Shown: positions 34,575 through 43,451 of the stretch, one piece after another
How positions within the stretch are numbered: the first letter of the stretch is position 1
Layout: every line of letters begins with the position of its first letter
Source of the DNA: Phormidium willei BDU 130791
Lineage (GTDB): Bacteria > Cyanobacteriota > Cyanobacteriia > Cyanobacteriales > Geitlerinemataceae
Assembly: GCA_001637315.1 (NCBI GenBank)
Contig: LSZA01000027.1
Span: 1-43,735, forward strand
Length of the DNA stretch: 43,735 bases
Direction: 5' to 3'
Notes under the pieces: generated by a model
Databases searched by the model: none
The model's input: the letters and a program-made list of their open reading frames with translations, nothing else
What the model was told of the DNA's origin: nothing
Program-made: the position numbers and the translations under genes

Positions 34575-34956
34575 TTTTGTTGAGTAAAATCAAGATAGTG
34601 CAACTTAAGAAACGGACATCGTAACTTAAGACAAAACCAAAGAATAAGTCTGTCCGTTACACCCAAAATCATTGATCGTCGTCAGGTCACGTGCATCTCA
34701 TTTCGGCGGTTGTCCCCCCCCGATATCGCATGAACGATTCCCATTCAGTCCATTAACCTGGCAAAATGGAACCATACCGAGGTGTCTCTTCAGACTTGAG
34801 CCAGCCTCGAACTCGCAAAACGAGACCCCACACCGGGGCCGCTACAGTCAACGGCCTCGCTGGTTGTACTCAGCGGTATTTCCCAGAACCTGTCAAGCAT
34901 AGAAACTGCCCAAATTGCTCCAGTTTCGTGAACTCCCAATTCTACCTCAAGCCGGA
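34575..34956. other. Intergenic region, ~380 bp, with direct repeats
   Basis: Before the REC-kinase gene. AACTTAAGA occurs at 34602-34610 and 34623-34631, 21 bp apart (two helical turns), a possible dimer-binding site. A run of eight C lies near 34712. Two overlapping frames start near 34766 but look non-coding; otherwise I see nothing. Confidence 0.4.
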
Positions 34957-36249
34957 ATGCACGATCTACAGGCCCAACACTCGCTGCGAATCTTGGTTAT
35001 CGAAGATGATGCCACAACACGGCTACTCCTCAAACGGACGTTGCAGAAAGAAGGCTATAACGTAACCCTAGCGGAAAATGGCGTTGAGGGAATTGAGAAG
35101 GCGTTGCTGATGTCTCCGGCCTTGATTATCAGTGACTGGGTTATGCCGCAACTCGACGGGATGGAACTCTGTCGTCAGGTGCGATCGCATCCCGACTTAT
35201 CCGGTATATTTGTGATTCTCCTCTCCTCGCGAGAAACCGTGGCCGATCGAGTTCAGGGCCTCGATGCAGGGGCCGACGAATTTCTCTCAAAACCCATTGA
35301 TCCCAATGAACTCAAAGCTAGAGTGCGCGCCGGATTACGTCAATATGAACTCAATCACCAACTCAAAGCGGCTAACCATGACTTGATGGTGACACTGCAA
35401 CAACTCAAGCAAGCTCAGGCCCAACTGATTCAAAGTGAAAAGATGTCGAGTTTGGGACAGATGGTGGCCGGCATTGCCCATGAAATCAACAATCCCATCA
35501 ACTTTATTGAAGGTAACTTATCCTTTGCAGAAGACTATATCCAGGATTTACTCAATATTATTTGTCTCTATCAAAAATGCTTTCCTGAAATTCCTGAAGA
35601 GTTAAAAGTGTTACTCGAAGAAACTGATATTGAGTTTCTCGCTGAAGACTCCAAACAACTCATTGACTCGATGCGAGTGGGAGCGGCGAGAATCCATAAA
35701 ATTATCAGTCATCTGCGTAACTTTGCTCGTCTCGATGAGGCAGAGATGAAGCGGGTTGATATCCATGATGGTATCAATAGCACCTTGATTATGCTACAAA
35801 ACCGCTTAAAACTCCCCAATGGTACAGAAATTGAGGTTGGCAAAAACTATGGAGAGTTACCCAAAATTGACTGTTATCCGGGTCAATTAAATCAGGTTTT
35901 TTTAAATATCTTGCACAACTCCATTTACTTTTTACAAGATTATGTGAAAAAAGGAGAGTTGACAGACCCAAACATTCGGGTTTTGACGCGCTCTATTGAT
36001 GAACGAGATACGGTAGAGATTATTATTTCAAATAATGGCCCAAGTATTGCTCAGACGACCATTCCCAAGGTGTTCGACCCCTTTTTTACCACTAAACCCG
36101 TTGGCCAGGGAACGGGAATGGGGTTATCGATTTGCTACCAAATTATTGTTGAACGCCATCGCGGCCAAATTCACTGTTTGATTCCGCCTGAGGGGGGGAC
36201 GGCATTTGCGATCGAGATTCCGCGACGACAGCCTGAGGAGAACCGTTAA
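34957..36249 (+). CDS. Response regulator-histidine kinase fusion
   Basis: A 430-aa soluble protein that takes a phosphate on an N-terminal receiver and signals through its own kinase. The receiver spans ~9-125, with D60 as the phospho-acceptor in ALIISDWVMPQLDG and the conserved K in LSKPIDP. A short coiled coil follows (~130-160). The HisKA domain has His175 in AGIAHEINNPINFIEGN, and the HATPase ends in GTGMGLSICYQIIVERHRG. I prefer ATG 34957 (MHDLQAQHSLRILVIEDD) to the TTG 14 codons upstream. All catalytic motifs are present. It lies downstream of the small GTPase on the same strand and upstream of the convergent pilQ, so it may belong to a motility or envelope circuit. This is contextual inference. 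Confidence 0.88.
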   Translation: MHDLQAQHSLRILVIEDDATTRLLLKRTLQKEGYNVTLAENGVEGIEKALLMSPALIISDWVMPQLDGMELCRQVRSHPDLSGIFVILLSSRETVADRVQGLDAGADEFLSKPIDPNELKARVRAGLRQYELNHQLKAANHDLMVTLQQLKQAQAQLIQSEKMSSLGQMVAGIAHEINNPINFIEGNLSFAEDYIQDLLNIICLYQKCFPEIPEELKVLLEETDIEFLAEDSKQLIDSMRVGAARIHKIISHLRNFARLDEAEMKRVDIHDGINSTLIMLQNRLKLPNGTEIEVGKNYGELPKIDCYPGQLNQVFLNILHNSIYFLQDYVKKGELTDPNIRVLTRSIDERDTVEIIISNNGPSIAQTTIPKVFDPFFTTKPVGQGTGMGLSICYQIIVERHRGQIHCLIPPEGGTAFAIEIPRRQPEENR

Positions 36250-36273
36250 GATTCCCTTATTGCCAACGTTGAG

Positions 36274-36325
36274 ACGGGAGGCGGAGCCTCCCCAGGGGCA
36301 TTCCTTGGCAGAGCCAAGGAACGAG
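36274..36325. repeat. Twin-hairpin dispersed repeat (REP-like)
   Basis: Two adjacent perfect palindromes: GGGAGGC/GCCTCCC around GGA (36276-36292), and TTCCTTGGC/GCCAAGGAA around AGA (36301-36321), each with a 3-nt loop, then CGAGGGC. This two-hairpin pattern resembles a dispersed repeat found in many cyanobacterial genomes (from memory). It lies between convergent genes and may terminate both. Confidence 0.7.
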
Positions 36326-36354
36326 GGCTATGAGGGCTGAGGGATGAGGGCCTC

Positions 36355-38892
36355 TTACGGCTGGGGTTGGGGGAACGTGAAGTTACGTTGTTGTTGGAGA
36401 ACCTCCCGTGCATCGCGACCGGGGGTATAGGTATACCCGAAGTTGTTGGGGTCAGCATCGTTGAGGATATTCGGAGTCAACAGCACAATCACTTCTTGAC
36501 GCTCATTCGTCCGGTTGGTGCTGCGGAATAAAGCTCCCAAGAGAGGAATGTCACCTAAAATCGGGACTTTACTCACCGTTGTACGATCCGTTTCCTGGAT
36601 AATGCCTGAGAGAATTAGGGTTTGTCCATCACGTAGACGAACCCGTCCCGAAGAAACCGACCGTTCTTGAACTAAGGTCACAAACTGTCCATCACCGAGG
36701 TTTTCCTGTCCAACAGGAGCCGTCACACTGGGGTTGACGCGCAACGAAACAAACCCATTGTCATCAATGCGATCGACCTGGACACTCAGTTGTAATCCCA
36801 CATCTCGCAAGTTGACATCACGAGTTTCGCGTTGTCCTGAAGCCGTATCCGTAAAGTCCACCGTGACATCTTGAACCACCTGGTTCGTTAGGTTGACACT
36901 GGCAGTTTGTCCTTCTTGAATCACCAAAGTTGGATCAGTCAGAATCTTGGCGTTTCCACTAATAACCTGAGCCTGAAGTTGGGCCAAAAAGCGCGTCGGA
37001 AACTGGAAGAGATCCGCTAGACTTGCTGTTGCACTACCCCGCGTCCCCTGCTGAACGTTGGGACTAAAACGTCCGGTAAAGTTACCATCCTGATCAAAGA
37101 CCGGCTCTAGGGTGATCACCGTATCTTCAGCTAGCTCGAAGTCGCTGATCCCCACATCAAAGGGGTCTTCTTGACTAATAGCCGCTTCTCGATCAAAAAA
37201 CAGATCGCTACCTGCTGGTGGTGGTTCACGGCGCACCGTTACCTGTCCAGTTTGTGGGTCTTCCTCAACAATTTGTCGTCCTGGCTCCCCGGCTCCTGGA
37301 ATACGGGTACTACTCGATAAATCAACGAATGTGTTGGAATCGCGGAATGGGTTGTCAATGATCGGGGGGGAGACAAAGCCATCGCGGGTTGTTGTGCTGC
37401 TCGGGGGGTTCCCACCGCCGAAAATGACGGTTGCTGCACCACCATCACTCGAAACAAAGGTATCTCCCACACCAAATGAGAAACTGGCGTTGAAGTTATC
37501 CTGATTACTCAATGAGACGTCAACAATTTTGACGTTCACGGCAACCTGACGACGACGGGTTTCGAGCTGGGTTAGCAGTTGAGTCGCCATCTCTACCTTG
37601 CGGGGATCTCCGACTAAGGTGAGTTCGGCTCCTGGACCATCGGTAGGTTGTTGCCGTTGTCCAATAGAGACGAGAAGGCCCCGTAGCGGCAGTGCGGCAT
37701 ACCCTTGGTAAGGTTCGTCTAGGGTATCAGCGGCAATCAGTTCAACCTGGGTTGTTGTGTTGGTGGTGGTAATTGGAGCGACGCCTTCACCGAGAGACTG
37801 AGCCTGAATCTGTTGCTGTACACTGACTTCATTGATTTCTGCCCCTTGAGAAACTAGGAAGTTGCGGGCATCAATTAAGGTGAGTTGATTGAGTCGAACG
37901 GTGCGGCTAATGATGGGACGTGCTGAGTCAGGAAGACGTACACCAACAACAATGGTGTTTCCTTCCCGATTCGCTTCGAGGCCACTCAGACGCAAGACAT
38001 TATTAAAAACATCCTGAACCGCCTCGTTTTCAATATCCAGGGAGATGGTACGCTGGAGGTTTTCTCCGTCTCCATCTTCCTCGCCGCCACTATTGGCGAT
38101 ATAGGCTAGGTTCAAGCCAGCGGCCCGGGCCAACAGGGACAAGACTTCCTCAACAGGGGCATCTCGTAACACTAAGCGAGGGACTCGCTGGGCGGTTCCA
38201 AGATTGATGCTGTAGGCCGAGGTGTCAACGGAGGAGACAGAAATATCGCCCACCGGTGGTGCGACGGCGCGAGGTTGGAAGGGAGGTGCCGGGTTGACGC
38301 GAGTGGGAGAATTGACGCGGACGCCGTCAATTTCAACGTTGGGGTTGGGAACTAAGACATCCGAACTGCCCGGTGGCCGTTGGGCCTGTTGCTGTGGCGC
38401 TGGCCGCTGGGCGAGGTTACTTTGTCTTTGGGGTTCGCCGGTGATGCCTGGAGGGGGTGAGGTGGCTGTTGTGGGGGCATCGGCGGATCGACGATAGTTG
38501 AGAGCGATGCCTCGGCTGACTTCTTGAACAATTTCGCCGTCGGGGGCGCTTTCTCCGGCGCTGGTGACGATGACGCGGGTACTGTTGGCATCGAGAGGGG
38601 TGACCACCAGTGAGGCGATACCGGGGACGGGGTTATTTTGACTGTAGCCTTGGCCTTGTGGCAGTCGCAGTTTGGTGTTGATGAGGTCTGCGACCATGGA
38701 ATTCCCGCGACGGACGAGGAAAATCTGGGGGCGATCGCCACTCGCCGTGTCCATCATCAACATCAGACCAGACGGCGTTTCACGAAGTTCAATTCCGGTT
38801 ACCTCCGTCGGCGTCGCCAATGTGGAAGCCGGGACTGCTAGAACAAGGGCTGTCCCCAGGCAAAGTCCACTGAGTCCGAGATTATAGTTCAC
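36355..38892 (-). CDS. pilQ: Type IV pilus secretin PilQ
   Basis: An 845-aa outer-membrane secretin that forms the pore through which type IV pili extend and DNA can enter. A signal peptide (LGTALVLAVPASTLATP) is followed by an AMIN peptidoglycan-binding domain (~28-130, TGIELRETPSGLMLMM). A proline-rich linker runs to ~210, then STN/N1-type subdomains (LGTAQRVPRLVLRDAPVEEV). The C-terminal secretin domain (~620-830) contains GLQLSVQVDRIDDNGFVSLR and the lip-type motif VPILGDIPLLGALFRS. The tail ends FTFPQPQP. Full length. It lies downstream of pilO after a 171-bp gap with a hairpin, so it may have its own promoter as well as pilMNO read-through. Confidence 0.95.
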   Translation of the reverse strand: MNYNLGLSGLCLGTALVLAVPASTLATPTEVTGIELRETPSGLMLMMDTASGDRPQIFLVRRGNSMVADLINTKLRLPQGQGYSQNNPVPGIASLVVTPLDANSTRVIVTSAGESAPDGEIVQEVSRGIALNYRRSADAPTTATSPPPGITGEPQRQSNLAQRPAPQQQAQRPPGSSDVLVPNPNVEIDGVRVNSPTRVNPAPPFQPRAVAPPVGDISVSSVDTSAYSINLGTAQRVPRLVLRDAPVEEVLSLLARAAGLNLAYIANSGGEEDGDGENLQRTISLDIENEAVQDVFNNVLRLSGLEANREGNTIVVGVRLPDSARPIISRTVRLNQLTLIDARNFLVSQGAEINEVSVQQQIQAQSLGEGVAPITTTNTTTQVELIAADTLDEPYQGYAALPLRGLLVSIGQRQQPTDGPGAELTLVGDPRKVEMATQLLTQLETRRRQVAVNVKIVDVSLSNQDNFNASFSFGVGDTFVSSDGGAATVIFGGGNPPSSTTTRDGFVSPPIIDNPFRDSNTFVDLSSSTRIPGAGEPGRQIVEEDPQTGQVTVRREPPPAGSDLFFDREAAISQEDPFDVGISDFELAEDTVITLEPVFDQDGNFTGRFSPNVQQGTRGSATASLADLFQFPTRFLAQLQAQVISGNAKILTDPTLVIQEGQTASVNLTNQVVQDVTVDFTDTASGQRETRDVNLRDVGLQLSVQVDRIDDNGFVSLRVNPSVTAPVGQENLGDGQFVTLVQERSVSSGRVRLRDGQTLILSGIIQETDRTTVSKVPILGDIPLLGALFRSTNRTNERQEVIVLLTPNILNDADPNNFGYTYTPGRDAREVLQQQRNFTFPQPQP

Positions 38893-38914
38893 CGCTCTCT
38901 CCTTTTAATAATTA

Positions 38915-38936
38915 ATAGTTAACTGTTGTTAACTAT
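38915..38936. promoter_or_regulatory. Perfect palindrome between pilO and pilQ
   Basis: ATAGTTAAC / GTTAACTAT with a 4-nt TGTT loop, 9-bp arms, 23-44 nt upstream of the pilQ start. It could be a leader hairpin or an operator; its AT-rich arms suggest DNA-binding as much as RNA structure. Confidence 0.5.
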
Positions 38937-39063
38937 CAATCCACCAGTATCAACGACCAATTATGGACGCTCAACCGCTAACTGTCAACTGCATACGAGC
39001 AATGGTTAGCGGTCTACGCATAAGGGTAACATTTTTGTCAAGAGTTTTCTCAAGGGTTAAGGA

Positions 39064-39975
39064 TTAACTTTCTTCGTCCTCCTCTCCCTCGCCTTCGGCT
39101 TCTTCGGCCTCAAGCCGTTGTTGCAGCTCCTCTTGAGACAGGGGCAACAGGGCTTCGAGTCTAAAAGAGGTCGTGATTTTGGCTTCGGGCTGGCAATTTG
39201 GCAACAGACCGTTCTCGTCATAAATAAAGGTCGGAGTCTGTTGGGTTGAGCTAAACTCACGTAACACTAGCAGCGGTTGAAGTTGCTCAAGCTGCATCAA
39301 AATGGCGCGAGTTTGGGCAAAATTCCCCTCTAGCTGTACGTCATAGGTTTGACGTTTAAGCTGTCCATTGGCTTGTCTGCCAAAGGAGTTATCGGTGACT
39401 AACTCATAGCCATCTGATGTGATGTTGGCTGCATTGCTACCCCGTTGACTTCCGGGAAAAATGGGTTCAAATTGTTGTAGTTCAGCTTGAGTAAAGAAGC
39501 CATCGATCCGACTGTTGAAATCGGCGTACTCCTGCAACAGTCCTGAGGGGCAACCTTGAGCGACTAAGCGAGTGCGAATCTCGTCGGAACTGAGATTGGC
39601 GTTGCGCTGGTTAATTTGTTGGTTAACGTCTAAGACTAGGGTTTCGAGGCTATCGGGATTAGCAAACATTGATAAGACTTCTTCCTGAAGGGCTTGCACC
39701 TCATCCCGTTCAGCTTCAGCTTGCTCAATTTGCTGTTGGATATTGCCTTGAGCATCAATCTGAGTCTCTTTTTCGGCAATTTCGACCTGTAGATCTTGGC
39801 GATCGCCCCACAGGGGTTGAACCAATTGTAGAGCAATGCCAACAGCTCCCGCTAACCCGAGAGCCGCAATCAGCACCCCCAAAATGGTTGGGGAGAGGGT
39901 CACTCCCATAAAGACCAAACCATCCGGGGCTTCTAAGTCTTCACCGGTCACAAAATCGTTGTCGTCGTATGCCAT
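39064..39975 (-). CDS. pilO: Type IV pilus inner-membrane protein PilO
   Basis: A 303-aa PilO. The short cytoplasmic start (MAYDDNDFVTGEDLEAPDGL) is followed by one membrane helix at ~32-52 (ILGVLIAALGLAGAVGIALQ), then a coiled coil (DLQVEIAEKETQIDAQGNIQ) and a periplasmic ferredoxin-like domain. The acidic tail (EAEEAEGEGEEDEES) is unusually long. PilO pairs with PilN and aligns PilM and PilQ across the envelope. Its ATG is 4 nt downstream of the pilN stop. Cyanobacterial clusters often lack a separate pilP, as here; the acidic tail or the pilQ AMIN region may partly fill that place (inference). Confidence 0.93.
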   Translation of the reverse strand: MAYDDNDFVTGEDLEAPDGLVFMGVTLSPTILGVLIAALGLAGAVGIALQLVQPLWGDRQDLQVEIAEKETQIDAQGNIQQQIEQAEAERDEVQALQEEVLSMFANPDSLETLVLDVNQQINQRNANLSSDEIRTRLVAQGCPSGLLQEYADFNSRIDGFFTQAELQQFEPIFPGSQRGSNAANITSDGYELVTDNSFGRQANGQLKRQTYDVQLEGNFAQTRAILMQLEQLQPLLVLREFSSTQQTPTFIYDENGLLPNCQPEAKITTSFRLEALLPLSQEELQQRLEAEEAEGEGEEDEES

Positions 39976-39979
39976 GGTT

Positions 39980-40762
39980 CTAAATTACCCCTCTGCGTTG
40001 AAGTTCTTGGATACGGTTGACTAACCCCAATGCACCTTTACGTTGAAGTTCCTGTAGGATGTCAGTGGCCGGAACCTCACGCACTTGGGTTTGAATGGTG
40101 AAGGCGACAACCTGCGACAACTCCAGACGATTGCGAGTTTCGCTGAAGGTGATGCTTTGGGCGTTATAGTCCTCCATCTGAGCATTGACTAAATGAGTGC
40201 CGGACCCGAGATAGAGATTCGACTCTTTCAACAAGAGAACGAAGTCATTCACATCATTAAACGACTGAGCCATCCCGCGAATCATCACCACCGAGGGTGG
40301 ACGGCCGGACTCCGTCGCTTGCGGCGGTGGGCTACCTTGTGGCGGTTCATCGGTTTGTTCGACACTTTGGATGCGAACGCCGAGGGGACTGCGATCGCGC
40401 AAATCCTGTAACAGCGCCGACCAAGGCGAAATATAATTAAACACCCCGGCCAAGGCATCGGTTTGCGCCCGGATTTGCTGAACCTCCTCTTGAATCTCTC
40501 TTAAACGATTCTCTTCTCGTTGATAACTTCCTAACTCCGCATCGAGTTCATCTCGTTCGGCTTGTAACTTGGGAATTTCTATCTGAGCCAGATAGAGCCA
40601 AGCACCGCCCACAACGGCCAAACAGGCCACAGCAAAGGCTCCACCGGCGATGAGCGGCATATTGTTGCCCCCCTGTTGCCGCTGACGGTTCGGTTTCGCC
40701 TTCACCGATTCCGGACGATACTCCGGGCGATCGTTGAGGAAATTAATCTCGATGTTATACAT
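39980..40762 (-). CDS. pilN: Type IV pilus inner-membrane protein PilN
   Basis: A 260-aa PilN. The start MYNIEINFLNDRPEYRPE carries the INFL segment that binds PilM in the cytoplasm. One membrane helix lies at ~35-57 (MPLIAGGAFAVACLAVVGGA). A coiled coil (LQAERDELDAELGSYQREEN) and a periplasmic domain follow (WSALLQDLRDRSPLGVRIQS). A Pro/Gly-rich loop at ~150-165 (EPPQGSPPPQATESG) breaks the domain. It starts 4 nt after pilM ends and is followed by pilO after 4 nt, so the three genes are tightly coupled. Confidence 0.94.
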   Translation of the reverse strand: MYNIEINFLNDRPEYRPESVKAKPNRQRQQGGNNMPLIAGGAFAVACLAVVGGAWLYLAQIEIPKLQAERDELDAELGSYQREENRLREIQEEVQQIRAQTDALAGVFNYISPWSALLQDLRDRSPLGVRIQSVEQTDEPPQGSPPPQATESGRPPSVVMIRGMAQSFNDVNDFVLLLKESNLYLGSGTHLVNAQMEDYNAQSITFSETRNRLELSQVVAFTIQTQVREVPATDILQELQRKGALGLVNRIQELQRRGVI

Positions 40763-40766
40763 AATG

Positions 40767-41882
40767 TTAGACCTCCCGTAGTCCCAGACCTAAGACAACC
40801 CCTAATCCGGGACGTTGGACGAGGGGGACTTCTTCTTCGCTCATTTCCAATCCTAGCGCAGCCACTGGGTCAACTTGACTCGTTGGAATACTCAGCCGCT
40901 GCATAAAGAACTCATCGAGTTGGCCAACGGCGCTCCCTGGACCGACGAGGAACAATTGCGCCACATCCATCACTTCACTTTGGTTGAGGTAAAAATCGAT
41001 GGAACGACGAACCTCGTCGGCGAGTTCACCTAAAACTTTCATCATGGCACTGGTTCCTGGATTGTTGCCGCCCATGGTTCCCATGGTCATACTATCACCG
41101 GTATTCACTGGCAAGGTCATCCCTTGCAAGAGTTCGGTGTTACGGGATGGGGGTAAATTCATGGCTTCTGAGAGCGCACTTTGGATTTGAAAGCTGCCAA
41201 TGCCGATGGTGCGGGAAAATTGGGGTACACCATCGACGATAACCGAAATTTCGGTACTGTCGAATTGTAGATCAGCGGTGACCACCACTTCCGATGAGGT
41301 AAATTGTTGCAGTTGATCTTGTAGACAGCGTAACACTGAGAAACTGCTGACCTCCATCACATCGAGGCTCAACCCCGCTTCCTGAAAGACACTGATGTAA
41401 CTATCGGTGACTTCTTTACGAGTCGCCACAAATAGCAGTTGATTTTTTTCCATACCATCCTCGTCCACAAACGAGCCGAGTTTTTGGAAATCTACATCCG
41501 CCTCTTCCCGAGGGAAGGGAAGATACAGGCCCGCTTCTTGGTTGACATAATCCCGCAGTTGGCTTTCGTCGTCGAGTTCAACGGGAACCGGAATCAGCCG
41601 CACGATCGCCTCGCGACTGGGAATGGCGGTGGCAATATGTTTAGGTTTGATTTTATGCTCACTCAGTACGGCTTCAATCAGTTCTGACATACTGGGCAAA
41701 TCGATAATTTGCCCTTCCTGCATCACTCCTTCGGGAACTTCCTCGGAGATGAAGTGTAGAATCTTATAACCCTGACGCTGTTTTTGCAGTTGCATCACAT
41801 TGATGCGATCGGGAGATAGTTCAATGCCAATGCCATTCTTGGCTTTGGAGAATATATTTTTGAGGAAGTTGAAGTTAACCAC
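40767..41882 (-). CDS. pilM: Type IV pilus assembly ATPase-fold protein PilM
   Basis: A 371-aa FtsA/ParM-like actin-fold protein on the cytoplasmic side of the pilus machine. The opening strand FSKAKNGIGIELSPDRINVM is the usual first phosphate loop. SSFSVLRCLQDQLQQF and the VVTADLQFDSTEISVIVDGV strand form the second, and LFLVGPGSAVGQLDEFF the third. The tail PLVQRPGLGVVLGLGLREV is typical. It is the first gene of pilMNO(Q). Its upstream region, shared with a divergent solute-binding protein, carries 13-bp tandem repeats at 41901-41934. Length is normal. Confidence 0.95.
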   Translation of the reverse strand: MVNFNFLKNIFSKAKNGIGIELSPDRINVMQLQKQRQGYKILHFISEEVPEGVMQEGQIIDLPSMSELIEAVLSEHKIKPKHIATAIPSREAIVRLIPVPVELDDESQLRDYVNQEAGLYLPFPREEADVDFQKLGSFVDEDGMEKNQLLFVATRKEVTDSYISVFQEAGLSLDVMEVSSFSVLRCLQDQLQQFTSSEVVVTADLQFDSTEISVIVDGVPQFSRTIGIGSFQIQSALSEAMNLPPSRNTELLQGMTLPVNTGDSMTMGTMGGNNPGTSAMMKVLGELADEVRRSIDFYLNQSEVMDVAQLFLVGPGSAVGQLDEFFMQRLSIPTSQVDPVAALGLEMSEEEVPLVQRPGLGVVLGLGLREV

Positions 41883-41900
41883 TGTATTTAGTCACTAGAT

Positions 41901-41934
41901 TGAGCCAGAGTGTTGAGCCAGAGTGTTGAGCCAG
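41901..41934. repeat. 13-bp tandem repeats upstream of pilM
   Basis: TGAGCCAGAGTGT at 41901 and 41914, with a partial third copy TGAGCCAG at 41927. It lies 19 bp upstream of the pilM start. It resembles the 14-bp repeats at 30944; it may be an operator or a slippage product. Confidence 0.85.
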
Positions 41935-42108
41935 GGGATTCAGGTCATGGGAGTGACGACGAGAGAATGAAGCACTTGGCCATCCTATGAGCAGCCATTG
42001 ATAACCGGCGATCGCCGTGGCTCCATTCTATCTGCTTAACCTCGATTTGCTTCAGGTCTCAACGCCTTCTGTACCCGAACAGAACCCTAACCGAGCCAAC
42101 CTTCAACC

Positions 42109-43437
42109 ATGCCAATGAGGATGCCCAAGACCAACCGCCGACGTCCAGGAATACGGACAAAAATGGTTTTAGGACTGGGATTAACCCTAACCAGCCTACT
42201 GCTCGTCCTCGCCTGTGGGAGTCCCCGCACGGTCCGTGACGAGACGACGGTTGAGTTTTGGACGATGCAGCTTCAGCCGACTTTTAATGACTATTTTGGC
42301 GATCTGATTGAGACCTTCGAGGCGGAAAATCCCGAGTTAGAGGTACGTTGGATTGATGTTCCCTGGTCCGCCATGAAGGCTCGTATTCTCACCTCCGTCT
42401 CGGCTCGAACCGCGCCGGATCTGGTGAACCTCAACCCTGGTTTCGCCGCCTTGCTAGCGGGACGCGGGGCCTGGCTGAACTTGGATGAGTCCATCTCTGA
42501 GGAGGTGCGATCGCAGTATCTCGAAAATATCTGGGACGCCAGCCGCTTTGAGGGCCGGAGTTTTGGTATTCCCTGGTATCTCACGACTCGGATTACGATT
42601 TATAACGAGGCCCTGTTGGCTGAAGCCGGTATCGAGGAGCCTCCCCAAACCTATGAAGCCTTAGCAACGGTGGCCCAACAGGTGCGGGAGGAAACGGGCA
42701 AATATGCCTTTTTTGTCACCTTTGCGGCCAATGACTCAGGGGAAGTGTTGGAGTCATTGGTGCAAATGGGGGTGCAACTGCTCAACGACGACGGAACCGC
42801 CGCCTTTAACTCTCCCGAAGGCGTGGCGGCGTTTGACTATTGGCGACGACTCTATCAGGAGGGATGGCTCCCCCGCGAGGTGTTAACTCAAGGCCATCAA
42901 CGGGCGATCGAACTCTATCAAGCCGGGGAACTGGCCTTAGTGGCCACCGGTCCTCAGTTCTTCCAAACCATCACCAACAACGCCCCGGATATCGCCGCCG
43001 TTTCCCGAGCGGCCCCCCAGATTACCGGTGAAACGGGCAAAATCTCTGTCGCGGTGATGAATGTACTCATTCCCCGCGATACCGTTAATCCCGAGGGTGC
43101 GATCGCCTTCGCACTCTTTCTGACCAATCCCGACAATCAACTGGCCTTTTCCCAAGCGGCCAATACCCTACCCTCGACGCGGGAGACCTTGAACCACCGG
43201 TATTTTCAGGAGTTGGGACCCAACGCCGAGCCAGTCGATGAGGCCCGCATCATCAGTGCAGAACAATTGGAACGAGCCGAGGTTTTAATTCCCCCTCAGT
43301 CCAATGTCAACGACTTACAGGAAATCCTCTATGACAACTTACAGGCGGTGCTATTGGGGCAGAAAACCACTGAGGCGGCCCTCGCCGATGCTGAACAAGA
43401 CTGGAATGCGATCGCCAGCTCTTTCAAGACTCCTTAA
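42109..43437 (+). CDS. ABC transporter solute-binding lipoprotein (sugar type)
   Basis: A 442-aa family-1 (maltose-type) solute-binding protein. A basic start leads to a lipobox (SLLLVLACGS), so it is tethered outside the inner membrane. The fold shows VEFWTMQLQPTFNDYF at the start, TAPDLVNLNPGFAALLAGRG, and GIPWYLTTRITIYNEALLAE, typical sugar-binding stretches. Length is normal. No permease or ATPase gene is adjacent within the window, so the transporter's other parts must lie elsewhere. The substrate could be a glucoside, a compatible-solute sugar or another carbohydrate. It is divergent from pilM with a 226-bp shared upstream region. I chose MPMRMPKTNR at 42109; a later in-frame ATG at 42121 is possible. 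Confidence 0.9.
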   Translation: MPMRMPKTNRRRPGIRTKMVLGLGLTLTSLLLVLACGSPRTVRDETTVEFWTMQLQPTFNDYFGDLIETFEAENPELEVRWIDVPWSAMKARILTSVSARTAPDLVNLNPGFAALLAGRGAWLNLDESISEEVRSQYLENIWDASRFEGRSFGIPWYLTTRITIYNEALLAEAGIEEPPQTYEALATVAQQVREETGKYAFFVTFAANDSGEVLESLVQMGVQLLNDDGTAAFNSPEGVAAFDYWRRLYQEGWLPREVLTQGHQRAIELYQAGELALVATGPQFFQTITNNAPDIAAVSRAAPQITGETGKISVAVMNVLIPRDTVNPEGAIAFALFLTNPDNQLAFSQAANTLPSTRETLNHRYFQELGPNAEPVDEARIISAEQLERAEVLIPPQSNVNDLQEILYDNLQAVLLGQKTTEAALADAEQDWNAIASSFKTP

Positions 43438-43451
43438 ATTTTCCCTAGAAT

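Noticed and set aside
34766..35065. 99-aa frame upstream of and overlapping the REC-kinase
   Set aside because: No recognisable domain; overlaps a well-supported gene in another frame.
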